A stretch of 64,000 nucleotides of DNA. It comes from Acidimicrobiales bacterium. GTDB taxonomy: Bacteria > Actinomycetota > Acidimicrobiia > Acidimicrobiales > RAAP-2. Shown here one piece after another: positions 42,956-51,319 of this stretch. The stretch lies in NCBI GenBank assembly GCA_025362585.1, contig JANYFR010000020.1:1-64000 (forward strand), in the 5' to 3' direction. Under the pieces are notes generated by a model. The model worked only from the letters and a program-made list of their open reading frames with translations, had not been told where the DNA came from and ran no database searches. The position numbers were made by a program, and so were the translations under genes. Position 1 is the first letter of the stretch. Each line of letters opens with the position of its first letter.

Positions 42956-44694
42956 CCCTTCAGCGCGGCGGCGAACAGTCCGGGCAACTTGGCCCACGAC
43001 GGCCTCGCCTCGAAGGCGAGGAGCCTGCGCATGACGTCGCCGGCGTTCCGGTTCGTCGCGAACCACGCCGGATCCGGCCGCACGACGAACGGGCCTCGGA
43101 CGACGGACTTTTGGGGCCGAGCGAACAGCATCGCGTTGCCGACGACGCCCTTGCCCGACTGGATGTCGGTGACCGGGTGACCCGGGTACGCACCCCAGGT
43201 CGTCGTTGAAAAGGCGAAACTCATGGCGTGCCAGAGGTTCACGCCAATCGAGCCGTAGCGCAGGTCGGCAATCGCCTGATCGATCGCCGGCCCGGTCTGC
43301 GGGTCCGCCATGGTGCGCGGGTCGGCGAGCAGGGTCATGGAGAGCGTGCCCCAGACCACGTCGTTGCAGAAGTCGGTCGCGACGCGCACGAAGTCGGCGG
43401 GCGAGTTGGCCGCGAGCGCCGTCTCACTGGTGAGCGCGCAGAACGCCTCGACGTTCAGACAGATGTCGTGGTGATTCGACGAGTCGACATCGCGAACGAT
43501 GGTCCACGCCACCGCGTCGGCGTCGGCCCCACCAATCCGGTGGGCCTCGGGGTGCGCGGCGAGGAACGAGGCCATCCTTTCGGTGGCCCCCGGGTAGTAG
43601 GCCTTTCTGGTCGGCAACGACGCGAGGACCGTTTCGAGCGCGTCGAGCAGTTGGTCGCGCTGATCCCAGCCCGCGTGCGTGATGATGACGCGTGGGGTCA
43701 GGCAGTTGAAGCCGGCGTTGTTGGTGAACATCGTGGCCAAGTGTCGGGCCTGGTACTGAATCTCCTTGTCCGTCCACTTTCCGGGCACGATCACCACGGG
43801 CGACACGTTGCCGAGCTCGCAGCTCACGGGCTTCGTGACGACCGGTTCGTTCGCCGCCTTTCGTCGGGCGCCCTCGGGTCCAGGGCCAAAGACAATGGCG
43901 TCGTGCGTCTTGTCCGATCCCGTGACGTGGATCTCCTCGACCAGGTGGTGGTGGGTGAGGTACGCACCGACCTGCGCTCCACCACACACGATGCGCAAGT
44001 ATCCCGGTTCGATGAGCGCCGCGAAGGCCCTCGACCAGAAGGGCACCAGGTAGTCGTTGACCGGATTGGCCTTGAGGACAACAACCTTGCCCTCAGCGAA
44101 CAGCTTGGTGAGGACGTCGCGTGGTCCGAGCGAGGCGACGTTGCCCGCCCCAAGGACCAGAGCCACGCCGGCGTGCGAACTCGGCGACTGGTAGGCCCAC
44201 GCCTGGGTGGACCGCACGTCGTCCTCGGAAACTCCCGGCTCCATCCACACCTCGCCGCTCGTGGCGCGGTACAGCAGTCGGTCGAAGATGCTGTTCGGCA
44301 GGACCTGGATCGCGATGCGGTTGCCGGGACGGTGACGCACCGGTCCCGGGTAGTGCGGTCGCCCGCGCGAACCAATCTCGAGCATCGACCGACGAAAGGC
44401 TTGGGCCATGCGAACGAACGTACCGATACCACTGAACAGTTCCTCGCCACCCTCGGGACTCTGCGCGTCGTATCCCTTGGCGGCGCAGGCGGCTCTATTC
44501 CACTCGTCGGCCACGGCGTAGGTGTCGGCGATGATCCGCTCGAGCAGTTCGGCCCGCTGCCGTGGCGTGTTCGCGGCCCAGTCGCTTGCCCGAACGGCGA
44601 CTTCGCCGACCGCGACGTCGAGCGCGCGCTCGTCAGTGTCGACGTCGTCGTGGTTTCCCGACGTCGGGGCTTGGGCTCCTCGGCCTGGGCTCAC
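42952..44694 (-). CDS. Aldehyde dehydrogenase family protein
   Basis: A 580-residue ALDH, longer than the usual 480-500. NAD-binding and catalytic blocks are present: VLGAGNVASLGP, EIHVTGSDKTHDAIVFG, the general-base Glu in SCELGNVSPVV and the nucleophile Cys in NNAGFNCLTPRV. The extra length is in the N-terminal and C-terminal parts. Substrate unknown; oxidation of the semialdehyde from GabT is possible but not supported by close similarity to GabD. GTG 44694. Confidence 0.8.
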   Translation of the reverse strand: MSPGRGAQAPTSGNHDDVDTDERALDVAVGEVAVRASDWAANTPRQRAELLERIIADTYAVADEWNRAACAAKGYDAQSPEGGEELFSGIGTFVRMAQAFRRSMLEIGSRGRPHYPGPVRHRPGNRIAIQVLPNSIFDRLLYRATSGEVWMEPGVSEDDVRSTQAWAYQSPSSHAGVALVLGAGNVASLGPRDVLTKLFAEGKVVVLKANPVNDYLVPFWSRAFAALIEPGYLRIVCGGAQVGAYLTHHHLVEEIHVTGSDKTHDAIVFGPGPEGARRKAANEPVVTKPVSCELGNVSPVVIVPGKWTDKEIQYQARHLATMFTNNAGFNCLTPRVIITHAGWDQRDQLLDALETVLASLPTRKAYYPGATERMASFLAAHPEAHRIGGADADAVAWTIVRDVDSSNHHDICLNVEAFCALTSETALAANSPADFVRVATDFCNDVVWGTLSMTLLADPRTMADPQTGPAIDQAIADLRYGSIGVNLWHAMSFAFSTTTWGAYPGHPVTDIQSGKGVVGNAMLFARPQKSVVRGPFVVRPDPAWFATNRNAGDVMRRLLAFEARPSWAKLPGLFAAALKG

Positions 44695-44729
44695 GGTACC
44701 CCTCTCGATATCTATGCGAGGCTAGTGCC

Positions 44730-45350
44730 GTGAGTTCGACCCTTCCCAGCACGCCACCGCCGGGTTGGTACCCCGATCCGGCGGGTGATCGACAGTGGCG
44801 AGTGTGGACGGGCGCGCAGTGGTCGCAGTTAACCCGACCCTACGGACTTCTCGCCGACGGCGACCTCGGGAGTCGCCTTACCCTGATCCAAGCGCTGCAT
44901 CGCCTCGTGCGCGTTGGCATCGTCGGACTCTTCGCCGGACTCGCCATCGTCGTGGGCGTATTGGCGCATTGGCCCGGCACGGCCCACCCCGTGACGCCCA
45001 CGTTCGCCCTAATCGCACTAGACGCCGGTTTGGCCCTCTTGATCATCGGCACGGCCTGTTTCGCCTTCGCCGGACGCGAACTCGTCGGACGATGGTCACC
45101 CTGGACGTTCGTGCCGGGCGTCAACTTGATGGTGGTCAACGCCCTCGTCACCCAACGCCTCGGGGGTCGACCGGGTCGGCGCGTCGCGTCCGAGAGCATC
45201 CTGATTGCCATCTTCATCGCCCAGTTCCACGTGCAGCCGTGGCTCTGCATCGCGCCGGCAATCGTCGCCGTTGGTCAGTCGAGCTGGACGACCTCGTTGA
45301 TCGAACATTTGAGCGGACCGGCGACCGGATCGTCACCGGGCGCCTCGTAG
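44730..45350 (+). CDS. DUF2510 membrane protein
   Basis: A 206-residue protein. The N-terminal DUF2510 box PPGWYPDPAGDRQWRVWTGAQW is followed by four helices (IVGLFAGLAIVVGVLAHW, FALIALDAGLALLIIGTACF, and two near the end). DUF2510 is common in actinobacteria with no known activity. GTG 44730 gives the box 10 residues from the start. Confidence 0.8.
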   Translation: MSSTLPSTPPPGWYPDPAGDRQWRVWTGAQWSQLTRPYGLLADGDLGSRLTLIQALHRLVRVGIVGLFAGLAIVVGVLAHWPGTAHPVTPTFALIALDAGLALLIIGTACFAFAGRELVGRWSPWTFVPGVNLMVVNALVTQRLGGRPGRRVASESILIAIFIAQFHVQPWLCIAPAIVAVGQSSWTTSLIEHLSGPATGSSPGAS

Positions 45351-45394
45351 GATGGTTCGCATAACGCGGCGCGCGCACGTGAGGAGACGTCGCG

Positions 45395-45547
45395 ATGACG
45401 CCTGAACGGGCGGACGCGCTGAACTCACCGATCACAAGAGGTGCGTCCGGCGTCGACCGGATCACCGCGCCCAACGACTCGCGCGCCGCGACACCAGTCG
45501 TGCTCGCGTTCCGCCACCGCCGCGAGCTCGTCGGCCGAGAGGACTGA
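45395..45547 (+). CDS. Possible 50-residue protein upstream of acyl-CoA dehydrogenase
   Basis: ATG 45395 follows GAGGAGA by eight bases, and the frame stops 4 bp before the acyl-CoA dehydrogenase ATG. The product (starts MTPERADALNSPITRG) has no recognised domain or membrane segment. The ribosome site and spacing suggest a leader-type gene, but codon evidence is weak. Confidence 0.35.
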   Translation: MTPERADALNSPITRGASGVDRITAPNDSRAATPVVLAFRHRRELVGRED

Positions 45548-45551
45548 GACC

Positions 45552-46775
45552 ATGTACGACTGGTCCGACGAACATCAGGCAATCATCGCGGTGGTACGAA
45601 GGTTCGTCGACGAGGAGATTCGTCCACACCTCGACGACCTCGAGCACCACGACCTCCCGCCCTACGAGATCCTGCGAAAAATGTACGACGTCTTCGGCCT
45701 GAAGGCGTCGGCGCGCGAACACTTCCAACGCCAACTCGAGCGAAAGATCGCGGGCGACGAGGGGGCCGCGCGCCGCGACGGATCGGACCCCTCGGCCCAG
45801 TTGATCACCACGATCGAGCTCTGCCGGGTGAGCCCGGGACTTCTGACGTCGCTCGGGGTGTCGACGGGGCTCGCCGCCGGTACCATCAACAAGCTCGGCA
45901 CGCCCGCCCAGATGGAGCGGTGGGCGCTCGACCTGATGACCCTCGACAAGATCGGCGCGTGGGCGATTACCGAGCCCGACTCGGGCTCGGACGCCCTCGG
46001 CGGCATGCGAACCAGCGCGCGCCGTGACGGTGACGAGTACGTCCTCAACGGGCAGAAGACCTGGATCACGAACGGCCCCTACGCCGACACGATCGTCCTC
46101 TACGCGAAGCTCGACGACGGGAGCGGGGCGGACCTGCGCGCCCGCAAGGTCCTCACCTTCGTGCTCGATCGGGGCATGAAGGGGTTGGAGCAGGCGAAGC
46201 GAATGCGCAAAATGGGTCAGCACGCCTCGCCGACGGGCGAGATCTTTCTCAGTGACGTGCGCGTCGGACGCGATCGTCTGCTTGGCGAGACCGAGGAGCC
46301 CGTCGGCGGCGGACGCCAGAGCGCGAAGGACAACTTCGTCGCCGAGCGCGCGGGCGTCGCCGCGATGTCGCTCGGCATCATCGAAGAGTGCGTGCGTCTG
46401 TCCGTCGACTACGCGAAGCATCGCACGCTCTGGGAGAGGCCGATTGGCGACTTCCAGCTCATCCAATTGAAGCTTGCCGACATGGAAGTCGCTCGGCTGA
46501 ACGTCCGCAACATGGTCTTCGCCCATATCGAACGTTCCGTGGCGGGCGGCGTGCCGACCCTCGCCGAGGCGTCGGTGATGAAGCTCTACGCGGCCCAGGC
46601 CGCCTGTCGGGTCGCCGACGACGCGATCCAGGTCTTTGGTGGCAACGGCTACATCGCCGAGTACCGCGTCGAGCAGTTGAGCCGCGACGCGCGGGTGCTG
46701 CGGATCTACGCCGGTACCGACGAGATGCAGGTCGTCGCGATCGCCAAGGACCTCATCCGCGGCGAGCTCGCGTAG
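45552..46775 (+). CDS. Acyl-CoA dehydrogenase
   Basis: A 407-residue flavoprotein. FAD and substrate blocks are AWAITEPDSGSDALGG, EYVLNGQKTWITNG and AIQVFGGNGYIAEYRVE. At the usual catalytic-glutamate position (IYEGT in medium-chain enzymes) this protein has IYAGTDEMQ, so the base must be elsewhere, as in isovaleryl-CoA dehydrogenase-like groups, or the enzyme has a different specificity. Whether it serves as the methylsuccinyl-CoA dehydrogenase of the ethylmalonyl-CoA pathway cannot be settled; it is shorter than known Mcd. Confidence 0.87.
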   Translation: MYDWSDEHQAIIAVVRRFVDEEIRPHLDDLEHHDLPPYEILRKMYDVFGLKASAREHFQRQLERKIAGDEGAARRDGSDPSAQLITTIELCRVSPGLLTSLGVSTGLAAGTINKLGTPAQMERWALDLMTLDKIGAWAITEPDSGSDALGGMRTSARRDGDEYVLNGQKTWITNGPYADTIVLYAKLDDGSGADLRARKVLTFVLDRGMKGLEQAKRMRKMGQHASPTGEIFLSDVRVGRDRLLGETEEPVGGGRQSAKDNFVAERAGVAAMSLGIIEECVRLSVDYAKHRTLWERPIGDFQLIQLKLADMEVARLNVRNMVFAHIERSVAGGVPTLAEASVMKLYAAQAACRVADDAIQVFGGNGYIAEYRVEQLSRDARVLRIYAGTDEMQVVAIAKDLIRGELA

Positions 46776-47260
46776 TAGCGCTGGTAGCCAGCGATCCAGT
46801 TGGTCGCGAACAGCCGCTGGGCGAGGGCGAGGGACACGACGCCCGAGCAGACGAGCTCGTGCATCCGATTCTCGAACGCATCCTTTCGCGCGGCGCCCCA
46901 GACGATGTAGCGGGGCTGGGGCCAGAGGTTCTTCACCGACGTGGGGCTACCACCCAACTCGAGCGGAATGAGGTGATCCTCTTCGTAGTGCGAAAGTCGG
47001 GTATCGCCGTGCAGGTTGTAACCACTGTCGAGCTGATGGATTTTAATTGGTTCGGTGTACCAGAAGGGTGGACGAATCGATTTCGAGTAGCCGTCCACGC
47101 AGATGGTCGAAAGGACGTTGCCCTGGGTCACCTTCGCGTTGAGCGCTCCGGGGGTCGTCACCGGATTCGGCAGTCCCGCGTCACGCCCCGCGGCACCGGC
47201 GACGGTACCGGAGATCGACACCGTTAGCACGACGCCTGCCCAGATTCGTCCCCATCGCAT
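46706..47260 (-). CDS. Secreted HNH-like protein
   Basis: A 184-residue protein with a signal peptide (WAGVVLTVSISGTVAGAAG) and a HYEEDHLIPLELGGSP-NLWPQP block, which resembles a beta-beta-alpha-metal/HNH nuclease motif (Glu-Asp-His and a later Asn). Similar exported proteins occur in many bacteria with no proven activity. The last 22 residues are read from the strand opposite the acyl-CoA dehydrogenase end, a 70-bp convergent overlap. ATG 47260 was chosen at the base of the signal peptide. Confidence 0.7.
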   Translation of the reverse strand: MRWGRIWAGVVLTVSISGTVAGAAGRDAGLPNPVTTPGALNAKVTQGNVLSTICVDGYSKSIRPPFWYTEPIKIHQLDSGYNLHGDTRLSHYEEDHLIPLELGGSPTSVKNLWPQPRYIVWGAARKDAFENRMHELVCSGVVSLALAQRLFATNWIAGYQRYYASSPRMRSLAIATTCISSVPA

Positions 47261-47270
47261 CAGTGTTCCA

Positions 47271-48110
47271 TCATGGTCCACGGCCGTGACCTCGCTCCTC
47301 GAGCACCAATCGAAGCCGGTCGGCGACGCCGTGCCAGCCCTTGTACTCCAGGGTCCGCTCGGGCGCGGTATCGAGCGAATGCAGCAGCAGTGCGGCGAAG
47401 TCGGGCTCCACGTCGCACATCTGCTGGGCCGACGTCACGTAGTTGTGAATCGTGAAGACGACTGCCCGGGTCTCGGGCAGTTGGCGAATCGTCTGACGTT
47501 CAACGCGAAAGAACCACTGGGCGAGGTCGCCTTCGGGACTGCGCCTCGCCGCCGTTGGTTGGTGGAGCGTCGAGCTGTCGATAAGGGTCCAGTTGAGGCG
47601 CCAGAACGATCGTTCCGGTCCCAGTCGGTCGAAGACGGACCGGGTCGGCGCGGCGAGCTGCTCGTCGTAGTACGGGACCGTGTCGTGGATCTGGTCCAGT
47701 GTCGTGCCGATCTTGGTGGCGAGGTTCCAGCGCGACGGAAAGCAGACGCACGCCGCCGCTAAGCGCCACTCGTCGTCGCGCACCAAAACGCAGAGGTCCT
47801 CTTGGACGAGGCGACTCGCCGCGACGACCGGGTGTTCGTCGAGCGACGGTCCGGTCGCGACGTCGGGATGATGCAGAGCGAGGTTGGCTCGCACTTCATC
47901 GAGAAGCTCGAGGCTCGCCTCGTGGCCCGCAGGACGAGTCGCCACCACCACGTCGAAGGCGTTGGCCAGGAGTTGGCGCTTCAGTGCCAGCTCCGCGTCG
48001 CGGTGCTCGTCGACCTCGAGCCACGCCGCGAGGTCCAGCGGGCGCAGTCCCATGGCGAGGCGCCAGCCCCGGGGGTCGATCGGCGAGTAGGGAGACGTTC
48101 GATCGCTCAC
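47271..48110 (-). CDS. DUF3445 protein (heme-dependent oxidative N-demethylase-like)
   Basis: A 279-residue protein of the DUF3445 family; family members related to a heme-dependent oxidative N-demethylase act on dimethylamine. Recognisable blocks are RPLDLAAWLEVDEHRDAEL, LVQEDLCVLVRDDEWRLAAACVCFPSRW (in pieces), WRLNWTLIDSSTLHQP, FFRVERQTIRQLPET and VVFTIHNYV. GTG 48110 overlaps the stop of the small membrane gene (GTGA); a longer frame through that gene was rejected. Substrate unknown. Confidence 0.8.
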   Translation of the reverse strand: MSDRTSPYSPIDPRGWRLAMGLRPLDLAAWLEVDEHRDAELALKRQLLANAFDVVVATRPAGHEASLELLDEVRANLALHHPDVATGPSLDEHPVVAASRLVQEDLCVLVRDDEWRLAAACVCFPSRWNLATKIGTTLDQIHDTVPYYDEQLAAPTRSVFDRLGPERSFWRLNWTLIDSSTLHQPTAARRSPEGDLAQWFFRVERQTIRQLPETRAVVFTIHNYVTSAQQMCDVEPDFAALLLHSLDTAPERTLEYKGWHGVADRLRLVLEERGHGRGP

Positions 48111-48262
48111 GGGTGACGCCGGCGACGAGCGACTAACCAGTAGAGGATGACCGCGATGAGCGGAATCGCGACCACGACCACCCGCGCCGCTGGCAGGACG
48201 GCCCCGCGGTGGAGATTGGCGACCGTCGTTCCCGCCCACTGAGACGCGAATAGTTGACTCAC
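48107..48262 (-). CDS. 51-residue single-pass membrane protein
   Basis: Starts GTG at 48262, seven bases after a near-perfect AGGAGG site, and ends in a GTGA overlap with the DUF3445 gene. The protein starts MSQLFASQWAGTTVANLHRG, has one helix (VVVVAIPLIAVILYWLVA) and ends with a basic tail RRRRHP, so it should sit in the membrane with its C-terminus in the cytosol. The strong ribosome site and coupling argue it is real. I do not recognise the family; it may anchor or supply the DUF3445 protein. Confidence 0.72.
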   Translation of the reverse strand: MSQLFASQWAGTTVANLHRGAVLPAARVVVVAIPLIAVILYWLVARRRRHP

Positions 48263-48919
48263 GAATGACCTCCTCGTCCCTCTAATCTCTCACGTCGCCG
48301 ACCTCGGGTCGCGTCGATACGAAATCGGCCACGGGAGATCTCTGCTCGCTCACGCCACTGTTGTGGTCGGGGGCACGAGCGGCTACACGAGCGACGGTTG
48401 CGCCCATCGCCCGACGGGCCCACTGCTCCTCGAGACGCGAGCATCGACTCGTCACCTCCACAGCCGACCTGGCCTTTTCGACCCACCAGACCTCCATCCA
48501 CGAACGCGGGATGCCCGTCGAGAACTTCCGAGGCGTCCTCGACGAGGGTCACCTCGCAGCGCCGCCAACCAGTTCCGGCGAGACTTCGTGCTCGAATTCG
48601 GTCTCGCGGGTGCTTGGCATCCCCAGATTCGCGGCGCGGCGCGGCGGCAGAGGTGGACCTGGTGGACCTGGTGGCCGTGGCACCGCTGCTGACGCGTCCC
48701 CCGAGCAACGCGACCGCCTCGCCAGCGTGGCCGCGCCATTACCTCTTTGACGACGGGTCACGTTGCGAGTGGGCGTCGGCGACGTGCGTTACCGAGGACG
48801 TCGCGCAGTTCACTGAGCCGTTTCGCCGGGGCCTCGTGCGCCTCGGTGGTGGCGTGGGAGGAACGCTGCGAGTTGGTGACGCTGTTCGAGCACCACTGCA
48901 CCGCCACCCACGAACGGAG
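48263..48919. other. 650-bp region without a supported gene
   Basis: Open frames exist on both strands because of high GC, but none combines a ribosome site with family-like sequence. A low-complexity Gly/Trp-rich stretch occurs around 48640-48690 (repeats of TGGACCTGG and relatives). It may be a decayed gene. Confidence 0.5.
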
Positions 48920-49393
48920 CTACGCCTTCTTCTCCTGCTGGGCCATAAGCACTTCGATTCGCTCAACGATGTTGGAGATCGCCTTGTCCTGGGCGAGCAG
49001 GTGCTGTTGGATCTCCTCAGCCTCATGCAAGACCGCCTCGGCGTCCTTGTAGGTGTCCTCGGAGCGCTTGTCGGCGGCGGCGGCCTGGATGTTCTGACCG
49101 ACGATGATGATGGGCAGCAGCACCAACTGCAGAAAACTGCTCGAGAGCCAGACCACGATGAAGTAGGTGCCCTGCCTGATGGCGTCCGGCAGGGCGAACA
49201 GGGCGATGACCGTGAAGAGGTAGGCCATCCACATGGTGCCGACCACCAGGGTGATCCTTAACCCGAAGCGCGCGTTGAATCGCACGATCGCGTTCTGATG
49301 ATCGACCCTTCGCACGTCGAGGGACTTGACCGGGCCTTGCGCGTTGCGCTCGTCCACTCGAGGGTGACGAACGTAGTCGTAGATGTTGGACAT
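48920..49393 (-). CDS. Hypothetical membrane protein with coiled-coil tail
   Basis: A 157-residue protein. A charged head (MSNIYDYVRHPRVDERN) leads to two helices (LRITLVVGTMWMAYLFTVIALF and FIVVWLSSSFLQLVLLPIIIVG in pieces), then an Ala/Glu-rich coiled coil (residues 110-155). The layout resembles DUF1003-type proteins, but I would not assign it firmly. Start at ATG 49393. No operon partner. Confidence 0.65.
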   Translation of the reverse strand: MSNIYDYVRHPRVDERNAQGPVKSLDVRRVDHQNAIVRFNARFGLRITLVVGTMWMAYLFTVIALFALPDAIRQGTYFIVVWLSSSFLQLVLLPIIIVGQNIQAAAADKRSEDTYKDAEAVLHEAEEIQQHLLAQDKAISNIVERIEVLMAQQEKKA

Positions 49394-49454
49394 CACCGGA
49401 TTCTCACACGCCGCCCGACGCGACGTGGGGAGTCACCCCCGAGCGCGACCCGGC

Positions 49455-50651
49455 CTAGCTGCGCATCAGGTCCGGCGAGGTCTCCATGCCCTTTCGCCAC
49501 ACGGAACGGGCGATGATCTTGGTGGTGTCGGCCCGGTCCTTGTAGCGCAGTGCGATTTCGCGCACCTCCTCGAGAAGGCCCTCGGACAGGTACGTCGGGT
49601 CGAGACCGAGTTCGAGGAACTGGTCGCGACTCACGTTCAGATCGTTCTCCGCGGCCTCGCGACGGGGGTTCGGCAGGTTCGCGACCTCGACGCCAGTGAG
49701 CTTGGAGAGCAGCGCGGCGAGGTCGCGAACGCGGTAGGTCTCGGTGACCTGATTGAGGACCATCACCTTATCGCCGCGATCAGGCGCGTTCTCGAGGGCC
49801 AACTGCACGCATCGCACGGTGTCGCGAATGTGGATGAACGCGCGCGTCTGACCGCCGGTACCGTGCACCGTCAGCGGATGACCGATCGCCGCTTGCATGA
49901 GGAAGCGATTGAGCACCGTCCCGTAGTCGCCGTCGTAGTCGAAGCGGTTGATCAGTCGCTCGTCGAGCGAGGTCTGAGGGGTCTGAGTCCCCCAGACAAT
50001 TCCCTGATGCAGGTCGGTGATGCGCAATTGGTCGTTCGCGCAGTAGAAGGCGAAGAGCAGTTGGTCGAGGGTCTTGGAGAGGTGGTACACCGATCCCGGG
50101 TTCGACGGGTGCAGGATCTCGCGCTCGATGTCCCCGTCGGGCGTGGGCACCTTGACGGTCAGGTAGCCCTCGGGAATCGGGGCCGATCCCGACCAGCCGT
50201 AGCCGTAGACGCCCATCGTGCCGAGGTGGACGACCTGAATGTCGAGCCCGGAGGCGACAATGCCGGCCAGCACGTTGTGAGTGCCGCGCACGTTGTTGTC
50301 GATCGTGTAGCGCTTGGCGATGGTGCTGCGCATGGAGTACGGCGCGGCGCGCTGCTCACCGAAGTGGACCACGGCGTCGGGCCGCTCCGCGCGCAGTAGC
50401 GATTCGAATCGGTCGTACTCTTCGGCGAGGTCGAGGTGGACGAACCCAATCTGGCGACCCGAGAGTTCCTTCCAGACGCGGATGCGCTCGCCGATCGGGC
50501 GGATGGGGGTCAGGGACTCCACTTCGAGTTCGAGGTCGATTTCGCGCCGGCTGAGATTGTCGACGATGGAGACGTCGTGGCCGAGTTCCGAGAGATGCAA
50601 CGAAGTGGGCCAACCGCAAAATCCGTCACCGCCGAGTACCAGTACCTTCAT
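49455..50651 (-). CDS. sqdB: UDP-sulfoquinovose synthase (SQD1/SqdB-like)
   Basis: A 398-residue short-chain epimerase-fold enzyme closely patterned on plant SQD1: VLGGDGFCGWPTSLHLS, VESLTPI, VVHFGEQRAAPYSM, LGTMGVYG (catalytic Thr), SVYHLSKTLDQLL (Tyr and Lys), FDYDGDYGTVLNRF, IGHPLTVHGTGGQTR and SVWRK at the end. It should convert UDP-glucose and sulfite to UDP-sulfoquinovose for sulfolipid or sulfated glycans. ATG 50651 is the natural start. No sulfoquinovosyltransferase is adjacent. Length equals the family. Confidence 0.92.
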   Translation of the reverse strand: MKVLVLGGDGFCGWPTSLHLSELGHDVSIVDNLSRREIDLELEVESLTPIRPIGERIRVWKELSGRQIGFVHLDLAEEYDRFESLLRAERPDAVVHFGEQRAAPYSMRSTIAKRYTIDNNVRGTHNVLAGIVASGLDIQVVHLGTMGVYGYGWSGSAPIPEGYLTVKVPTPDGDIEREILHPSNPGSVYHLSKTLDQLLFAFYCANDQLRITDLHQGIVWGTQTPQTSLDERLINRFDYDGDYGTVLNRFLMQAAIGHPLTVHGTGGQTRAFIHIRDTVRCVQLALENAPDRGDKVMVLNQVTETYRVRDLAALLSKLTGVEVANLPNPRREAAENDLNVSRDQFLELGLDPTYLSEGLLEEVREIALRYKDRADTTKIIARSVWRKGMETSPDLMRS

Positions 50652-50787
50652 CAGTTCTCCTCAATCGAGGCTGCGCTCAGCCTCCATTATGCGACGACGT
50701 CCTCACCGGGGATTCGCAACTAGTAGACCTTACCAGCGACTGAATTGCGACCCCGACTGGGGCGTGGGCTCGAACGGACAGTCCCGA

Positions 50788-51282
50788 CTACGAGCCGAAA
50801 ATGGGCACCATCTGGGCGCGCGCCAACGTGTGGAAGCGGAGGTTGAATCCGACAACGGCGGGCGACACGGTGGCGTCGACGTCGAGGCGCTCGATGTCGA
50901 GCGCGTGGACCGTCGTCACGTACCGATGCGGCGTATCGCCCGGCGGTGGTGCGGCGCCCATGAAGCCACTGGGGCCGGCGTCATTGCGGATCTGCACGGC
51001 ACCGCCCGGCAGTCCCTTCGAGTCGCTCGAGCCCGCACCGGTGGGGAGTTCGTGGACGCTCGCCGGAATGTTCACGACCACCCAGTGCCAGAAACCACTC
51101 CCGGTCGGTGCATCGGGGTCATGCATCGTGACCGCGAAGCCCTTGGTCTCGTCGGGAAAGCCGCTCCAGGCGAGATGTGGTGACTGATTGGCGCCGCCGT
51201 AACCCATGCCGTCGGCCACCTGGGTGTCGTTCAGCCGCTCGCCGTCGGCGATATCGGTGCTCGTGAGAGTGAAGCCCGGCAC
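50788..51282 (-). CDS. YbhB/YbcL-type phosphatidylethanolamine-binding protein
   Basis: A PEBP-fold protein of at least 164 residues. DPDAPTGSGFWHWVVVNIP is the hallmark ligand-site block, and GGANQSPHLAWSG and HRYVTTVHALD are further matches. Function in bacteria is unclear. The annotated start is GTG 51282, but homologues begin about 15 residues earlier; that stretch (TFSFFPEVPGFTLTS) is in frame here and is led by an ATA at 51327 with GGAGG five bases upstream. It overlaps the end of a broken channel gene. Confidence 0.85.
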   Translation of the reverse strand: MPGFTLTSTDIADGERLNDTQVADGMGYGGANQSPHLAWSGFPDETKGFAVTMHDPDAPTGSGFWHWVVVNIPASVHELPTGAGSSDSKGLPGGAVQIRNDAGPSGFMGAAPPPGDTPHRYVTTVHALDIERLDVDATVSPAVVGFNLRFHTLARAQMVPIFGS

Positions 51283-51319
51283 CTCGGGAAAGAATGAGAA
51301 GGTCAGTGGTGGTCGGGTC

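Noticed and set aside
43228-44733. A 501-residue plus-strand frame opposite the aldehyde dehydrogenase
   Set aside because: Mirror frame of a gene with clear catalytic motifs on the minus strand.
48398-49261. Plus-strand frame through 48.4-49.3 kb
   Set aside because: The first half is Ser/Pro/Arg low-complexity text and the second half is antisense to the 48920-49393 membrane protein.
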